DNA from: Pseudomonadota bacterium
GTDB lineage: Bacteria; Pseudomonadota; Alphaproteobacteria; JAAXGF01
DNA length: 15,343 nucleotides
Direction of reading: 5' to 3'
Assembly (NCBI GenBank): GCA_022563655.1
Contig: JADFMW010000033.1
Coordinates: 1 to 15,343, forward strand
Of this stretch, positions 12,627-15,343 are shown piece by piece (within the stretch, counting starts at the first letter, position 1; every line of letters starts with the position of its first letter). The notes beneath the pieces are model-generated. The model worked only from the letters and a program-made list of their open reading frames with translations, ran no database searches and was not told where the DNA came from. The position numbers were made by a program, and so were the translations under genes.

Positions 12627-13970
12627 CTACTCGGTCTCGCGAACCGGATACGAGAATTTCCCGCCCACCGGCTCATCCTCCGGCCACCCGTATTCGTAGT
12701 CCTCGCGCGTGGTATTGAAGATCGCTGGGTCGAAGACCGGAACGTTGCCGCGGTAGTATTCGGGGTCGAAGAAGCGGTCGAGGCTGGTGGCAACCTTGGG
12801 CAGCCCGTCGTCACCCATGAAGCCCTCGTAAACGATCGCGGTGATGTCTCCGCCGGGGCTGATCCCCTTGTTGGTGACGGTGTGCTCGGTGTGGTCGTGC
12901 ATGATCCATACCCCGGGCCCCGACGCATAGACATCGTCGCTCCCCGGCCTCAACTCGAGGTCGATCCGCTGGGCGGCGCCGACGTCGAAGACGTCGCGCG
13001 TGACCCGCATCGCCTCGGGCACCGGGTAGCCGTCGAGATGGGTCAGCGTCGGGTGATGGCCGTGGGTGTGGAGCTTCATCGGGCGGGCGCCGGCGTTCAG
13101 GATGCGCAGCTTCACGCGTTCCCCCGATTTCACCTCGATCGGCGTATCGCGCAAGGTGAACGGAAACGAGCGGCCGTTGAGGAGAAATATGTTCGGCTGG
13201 CGCTGGGTCGAATCGTACTCGCGGTGCATGCGCTTCTCGATCTCGCGCGGGTCCTTGTACGCGGCGGGAATGCGGTTCAAACGGGAGTCGATATCCATGT
13301 AGACGAGCGAGTACTCGCGATCGTACCCCTCCTCCACTTGCGCCCGGGCGAGATCGGGAATTCTCCCGGCCCCGAGCACGAGGTGGCTGAAGTTGTTGTT
13401 CGGCCGGTTGGGCTCGATGATCAGCATCCCGGCCAGCCCCATCAGCACGTGAACGTCGGGCTGGACGTGGCAGTGGTAGAAGAAGGTGCCGGGGTTCTTG
13501 GCGATGAACTCGTAGGTGAACGCCTCGCCGGGCTTGACCGCCGCCTGGGTGATGTCGGGGACCCCGTCCATCGCGTTCGGGTGGATGGTCCCGTGGGGAT
13601 GTATGGTGTGTGGGAAGTAGTGCGTGTTGAGGAGGACGAGCCGCACCCGGTCGCCCTGCTCGATTCGGATGGTCGGGCTCGGCACGCGAGCGATCGGGGC
13701 CATGCCCTGGCCCTCGGGCGCGAACACCCAAAATTTCACGAACTCCCCGGGGTAGACCTCTTCCGTGACCTCGATGACCTCAAGCCGGATGGTTACCTCG
13801 TCGGGGTCGCCGTCGCCGTCGAGGTCGCGGCCGAGGACGACCGCCCCCTCCGAGGCGCCCGCGATGCGCGGTTCCTTCCAGTGCGCGGCCGCGCCGCCGG
13901 CGGAGGGAACTGCCGCGATCATCAACGCGAGACCGAGTGCGGCGGCGACGTATCCCTTCAGCCCGGACAT
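12627..13970 (-). CDS. Exported two-domain multicopper oxidase
   Basis: Two adjacent ATGs exist (13973 and 13970); the second is used because it stands six bases after AGGAG. Residue numbers here count from the first. After a signal peptide (about 1-30), domain 1 has YFPHTIHPHGTIHP (H122, H125, H127) and FFYHCHVQPDVHVLMGL (H167, C168, H169, H175, M178), giving a type 1 copper and half of the trinuclear ligands. Domain 2 has MKLHTHGHHPT (H302, H304) and WIMHDHTEH (H359, H361) but no Cys, so it lacks a type 1 site. This is the layout of two-domain oxidases with the blue copper in domain 1. It argues against copper nitrite reductase, which lacks HPHG and HCH. Such enzymes oxidise phenols or metals, reducing O2 to water. 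A DLDGDGDPDE segment (50-59) resembles a calcium-binding loop. Confidence 0.85.
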   Translation of the reverse strand: MSGLKGYVAAALGLALMIAAVPSAGGAAAHWKEPRIAGASEGAVVLGRDLDGDGDPDEVTIRLEVIEVTEEVYPGEFVKFWVFAPEGQGMAPIARVPSPTIRIEQGDRVRLVLLNTHYFPHTIHPHGTIHPNAMDGVPDITQAAVKPGEAFTYEFIAKNPGTFFYHCHVQPDVHVLMGLAGMLIIEPNRPNNNFSHLVLGAGRIPDLARAQVEEGYDREYSLVYMDIDSRLNRIPAAYKDPREIEKRMHREYDSTQRQPNIFLLNGRSFPFTLRDTPIEVKSGERVKLRILNAGARPMKLHTHGHHPTLTHLDGYPVPEAMRVTRDVFDVGAAQRIDLELRPGSDDVYASGPGVWIMHDHTEHTVTNKGISPGGDITAIVYEGFMGDDGLPKVATSLDRFFDPEYYRGNVPVFDPAIFNTTREDYEYGWPEDEPVGGKFSYPVRETE

Positions 13971-14160
13971 CATCGTCTCCTGTTCGCGATCGCCCGACTG
14001 ACTGATCGTAGCAGGGATTCGCAACGCGTTCCGCATTCTTCGGCGATCCCGTCTCACCCCATCGGGCGACTCGACAAGACCACCAGCCGGTCGCGAGTGT
14101 CGAGTCGCGGTCGTCCGTGACGCCCCCGGCGCGCGCCGCGACAATCGACATCCACAATAT

Positions 14161-14195
14161 GGAACGCGGGCGAACGGTGCGTTCGCCCGCGTTCC
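14161..14195 (-). terminator. Perfect 15-bp hairpin downstream of the small secreted-protein gene
   Basis: GGAACGCGGGCGAAC (14161-14175) and its exact complement GTTCGCCCGCGTTCC (14181-14195) flank GGTGC; one more G-C pair leaves a three-base loop. It is 71 bases beyond the stop of the minus-strand gene at 14267-14611 and about 190 bases upstream of the oxidase start. It probably separates the two transcripts. No T-run follows on the minus strand (ATATTGTGG), so it may be a stem that stabilises the 3' end or a Rho-assisted site. The remaining noncoding bases 13974-14160 show no clear promoter. Confidence 0.6.
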
Positions 14196-14266
14196 CCAGG
14201 GATCAGACGGCCGACATGCCTCCGCGCGCGGCCGTTCCTTGACGCGCCCTTACGCGCCGCCGTCGC

Positions 14267-14611
14267 TCACTTCTTCATGACTTTGAAGTGAAACAGGTCA
14301 GCGGCGTGGGCATAGCCGCGCGCCGCGTCGGCCTTGGCGACCGCGCGGGCGTGGTCGAACGCACCCTGGGGCTTCTCGTGGTTGTGCTTGGCCCCGGCGA
14401 GCAGACCCTTGGCGTCGTCGAGAAGGGCGTGCACGAGCGCATGGTCCTCCTTGGACACCTTGCCCTTCATGCCTTTCATGTCGGCGGTGACCTTGTCGAT
14501 GAGGGCCTGGGCTTCAGCGAAGCGCTTCGGGCATTCGAACGCCTGGGCGCCCGAAGGCATCTGAAGCATCATTACCGCGGCGGACGCGGCCAGCAACCAT
14601 TTCAATCCCAT
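14267..14611 (-). CDS. Small secreted His-rich helical protein, function unknown
   Basis: This 114-residue protein starts at ATG 14611, preceded by GGGAGGAA at good distance; an upstream in-frame ATG lacks this. Residues 1-24 are a clear signal peptide (LLAASAAVMMLQMPSGAQA). The mature ~90 residues are predicted by eye to be mostly helical and amphipathic. They carry seven histidines (H57, H61, H76, H78, H87, H102, H108), two Met residues in MKGMKG, and a single cysteine (C27, in FECPKR). The HALVHALL, KHNHEK and YAHAADLFHF segments could bind metal or haem. I do not recognise the family. It lies upstream of the multicopper oxidase on the same strand, but a strong hairpin separates them, so a copper link is only suggested. 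A single cysteine excludes a CxxCH cytochrome. Confidence 0.65.
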   Translation of the reverse strand: MGLKWLLAASAAVMMLQMPSGAQAFECPKRFAEAQALIDKVTADMKGMKGKVSKEDHALVHALLDDAKGLLAGAKHNHEKPQGAFDHARAVAKADAARGYAHAADLFHFKVMKK

Positions 14612-14721
14612 TACTTCCTCCCTGCTATGCAATACCTATATGAGCATCCGCTCTCCGGCTCGCTCCCACCATCCCGGCAGTGCTCCGGTTCGGCGTTGCG
14701 CGCCGGTGCTGCGAATGCTTC

Positions 14722-14859
14722 TTAAACCGTACACGCCCCGTCCCGATCTGACAACCTGAACGGCTGCCCCGGAGCTTCGACTGGGGTCCTGGTTTCCTTA
14801 CGAGGGACGATGTTGATGCGCCCCCCGAAGGTCTTGATGACGATTTTTCCTCTGGGCAT
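14722..14859 (-). CDS. Small basic 45-residue ORF, function unknown
   Basis: An ATG at 14859 opens a 45-codon frame ending in TAA at 14722-14724. The product begins MPRGKIVIKTFGGRINIVPR and continues KETRTPVEAPGQPFRLSDRD before ending GACTV. A good AGGAG lies eight bases before the ATG, which is the main reason to call it. The N-terminal half is basic and beta-like (KIVIKTFGGRINIV), the rest Pro-rich and polar; there is no signal or membrane segment. It starts 45 bases after the stop of the membrane-anchored protein gene on the same strand and shares its less GC-rich composition, so they are probably one transcript of common origin. I do not recognise the family; a chance ORF remains possible. 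Confidence 0.45.
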   Translation of the reverse strand: MPRGKIVIKTFGGRINIVPRKETRTPVEAPGQPFRLSDRDGACTV

Positions 14860-14904
14860 TACTAGCACTCCTGACTTGATCGGCTCTAGCTCCAGACCTT
14901 GGGC

Positions 14905-15343
14905 TTAGTCCCTGGTCATGGTGATGACCGTCTTTCCCAGAAAGACAATCAGCGCGGCACCTGTCAGGGCGACGATGACGAAGAACAGGGGCTCCCGATA
15001 CCAGGGGGTATCACTACCCACCACGACCTCGGTAATGCTGCTGCCTCCAATTGAAGCGCTGTCATTTGCCTGAATTATCTGCTCCGAGTTCGTAGGCACC
15101 GAGGAGAGGGGTTCGGGCGAAATCGCCGAAACCGTGATCGGGGTGGTAAGGGAGATCGGCTGGAAGGCGTCCTTGTTTCCCTCGGGCCAGTACTGGCCCG
15201 AGAAGTGGACGAAGAACCGCCCCGTCTTCTCCGCCTTGATGTAGATGGGTATGGTCCGGGAAGTCCCCGGCGGCATCTCGAAGAGCCCCCGTACGGTGCC
15301 AGCCGCGGTCGCTTGGGCGAAGCTTTCTCCGTACACGTGAATC
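14905..15343 (-). CDS. C-terminal part of a membrane-anchored surface protein (cut by window edge)
   Basis: The frame is open to the right edge, so only the last ~145 residues are seen; a GTG at 15336 is probably internal, not the start. The visible part begins with a beta-rich, Ig-like stretch: GTVRGLFEMPPGTSRTIPIY (IK), AEKTGRFFVHFSGQYWPEGN, then ISLTTPITV. A Ser/Asn/Ile-rich low-complexity linker (SAISPEPLSSVPTNSEQIIQ onward) follows, then one transmembrane helix (about PLFFVIVALTGAALIVFLGK) and a short basic/polar cytoplasmic tail (TVITMTRD). The extracytoplasmic-domain, linker, C-terminal anchor layout suits a cell-surface or periplasm-facing protein. Codons such as ATA, AGG, GGA and AAT are more frequent than in neighbouring genes, hinting at foreign origin. 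The family is not recognised. Confidence 0.6.
   Translation of the reverse strand, partial: IHVYGESFAQATAAGTVRGLFEMPPGTSRTIPIYIKAEKTGRFFVHFSGQYWPEGNKDAFQPISLTTPITVSAISPEPLSSVPTNSEQIIQANDSASIGGSSITEVVVGSDTPWYREPLFFVIVALTGAALIVFLGKTVITMTRD

Noticed and set aside
12627..13970. Copper nitrite reductase
   Set aside because: The presence of HPHG and HCH trinuclear motifs in domain 1 and HTHGH/HDHTEH in domain 2 fits a multicopper oxidase; nitrite reductases have a YHC-A/P motif without the second His and no trinuclear set.
12105..14120. A very long plus-strand open frame antisense to the copper genes
   Set aside because: It runs opposite the multicopper oxidase and cupredoxin-CusF genes, whose motifs are unmistakable. 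Its translation has no recognisable domain and results from GC-biased third positions suppressing stops.

Overview
The window looks like chromosomal DNA of a high-G+C alphaproteobacterium, possibly a Rhodospirillales-type or uncultured environmental lineage. The pointers are a CpdR-type single-domain response regulator, a Liv-type ABC transporter followed by a CaiB-type CoA transferase, and strongly GC-biased third codon positions. There are no rRNA or tRNA genes, no CRISPR array and no intact transposase. The last ~620 bases on the right are visibly less GC-rich and use different codons.

Layout. (1) 1-3103: cpdR on the minus strand, divergent from an N-formylglutamate amidohydrolase, then a phosphinothricin-acetyltransferase-like GNAT enzyme and a secreted lytic-transglycosylase-like protein. 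Short tandem and dispersed repeats sit at the left edge and between the GNAT and transglycosylase genes. (2) 3238-4558: a TauD/TfdA-family dioxygenase on the minus strand, then a gene-poor divergent region. That region holds a palindrome, the broken 3' end of a second livF-like gene, and a TATAAT promoter element. (3) 4559-9710: a complete five-gene branched-chain/amide-type ABC transporter in the order binding protein, LivH, LivM, LivG, LivF, with a strong hairpin between the binding protein and LivH. It is followed by a family III CoA transferase (9785-10993) and a DUF2461 gene (11080-11772). (4) 11882-14611, all minus strand: a copper module made of a cupredoxin-CusF fusion, a two-domain multicopper oxidase and, beyond a perfect hairpin, a small secreted His-rich protein. 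(5) 14722-15343, minus strand: a 45-residue small ORF and the 3' part of a membrane-anchored surface protein cut by the window edge.

How the parts may work together. The Liv cluster would import an amino acid-, amide- or carboxylate-like solute. The CoA transferase behind it could activate the imported acid, and the divergent dioxygenase could act on the same or a related compound; this link is inferred from position only. The multicopper oxidase and cupredoxin-CusF protein are 22 bases apart, both exported, and both keep copper ligands, so they probably form a periplasmic copper-handling or copper-dependent oxidation unit.

The most interesting points are the cupredoxin-CusF plus T1-in-domain-1 multicopper oxidase pair, the CTGGGGACAG repeat elements abutting gene 3' ends, the livF fossil facing the intact liv operon, the N-terminal extension of LivF, and the compositionally different right end with its small ORF.
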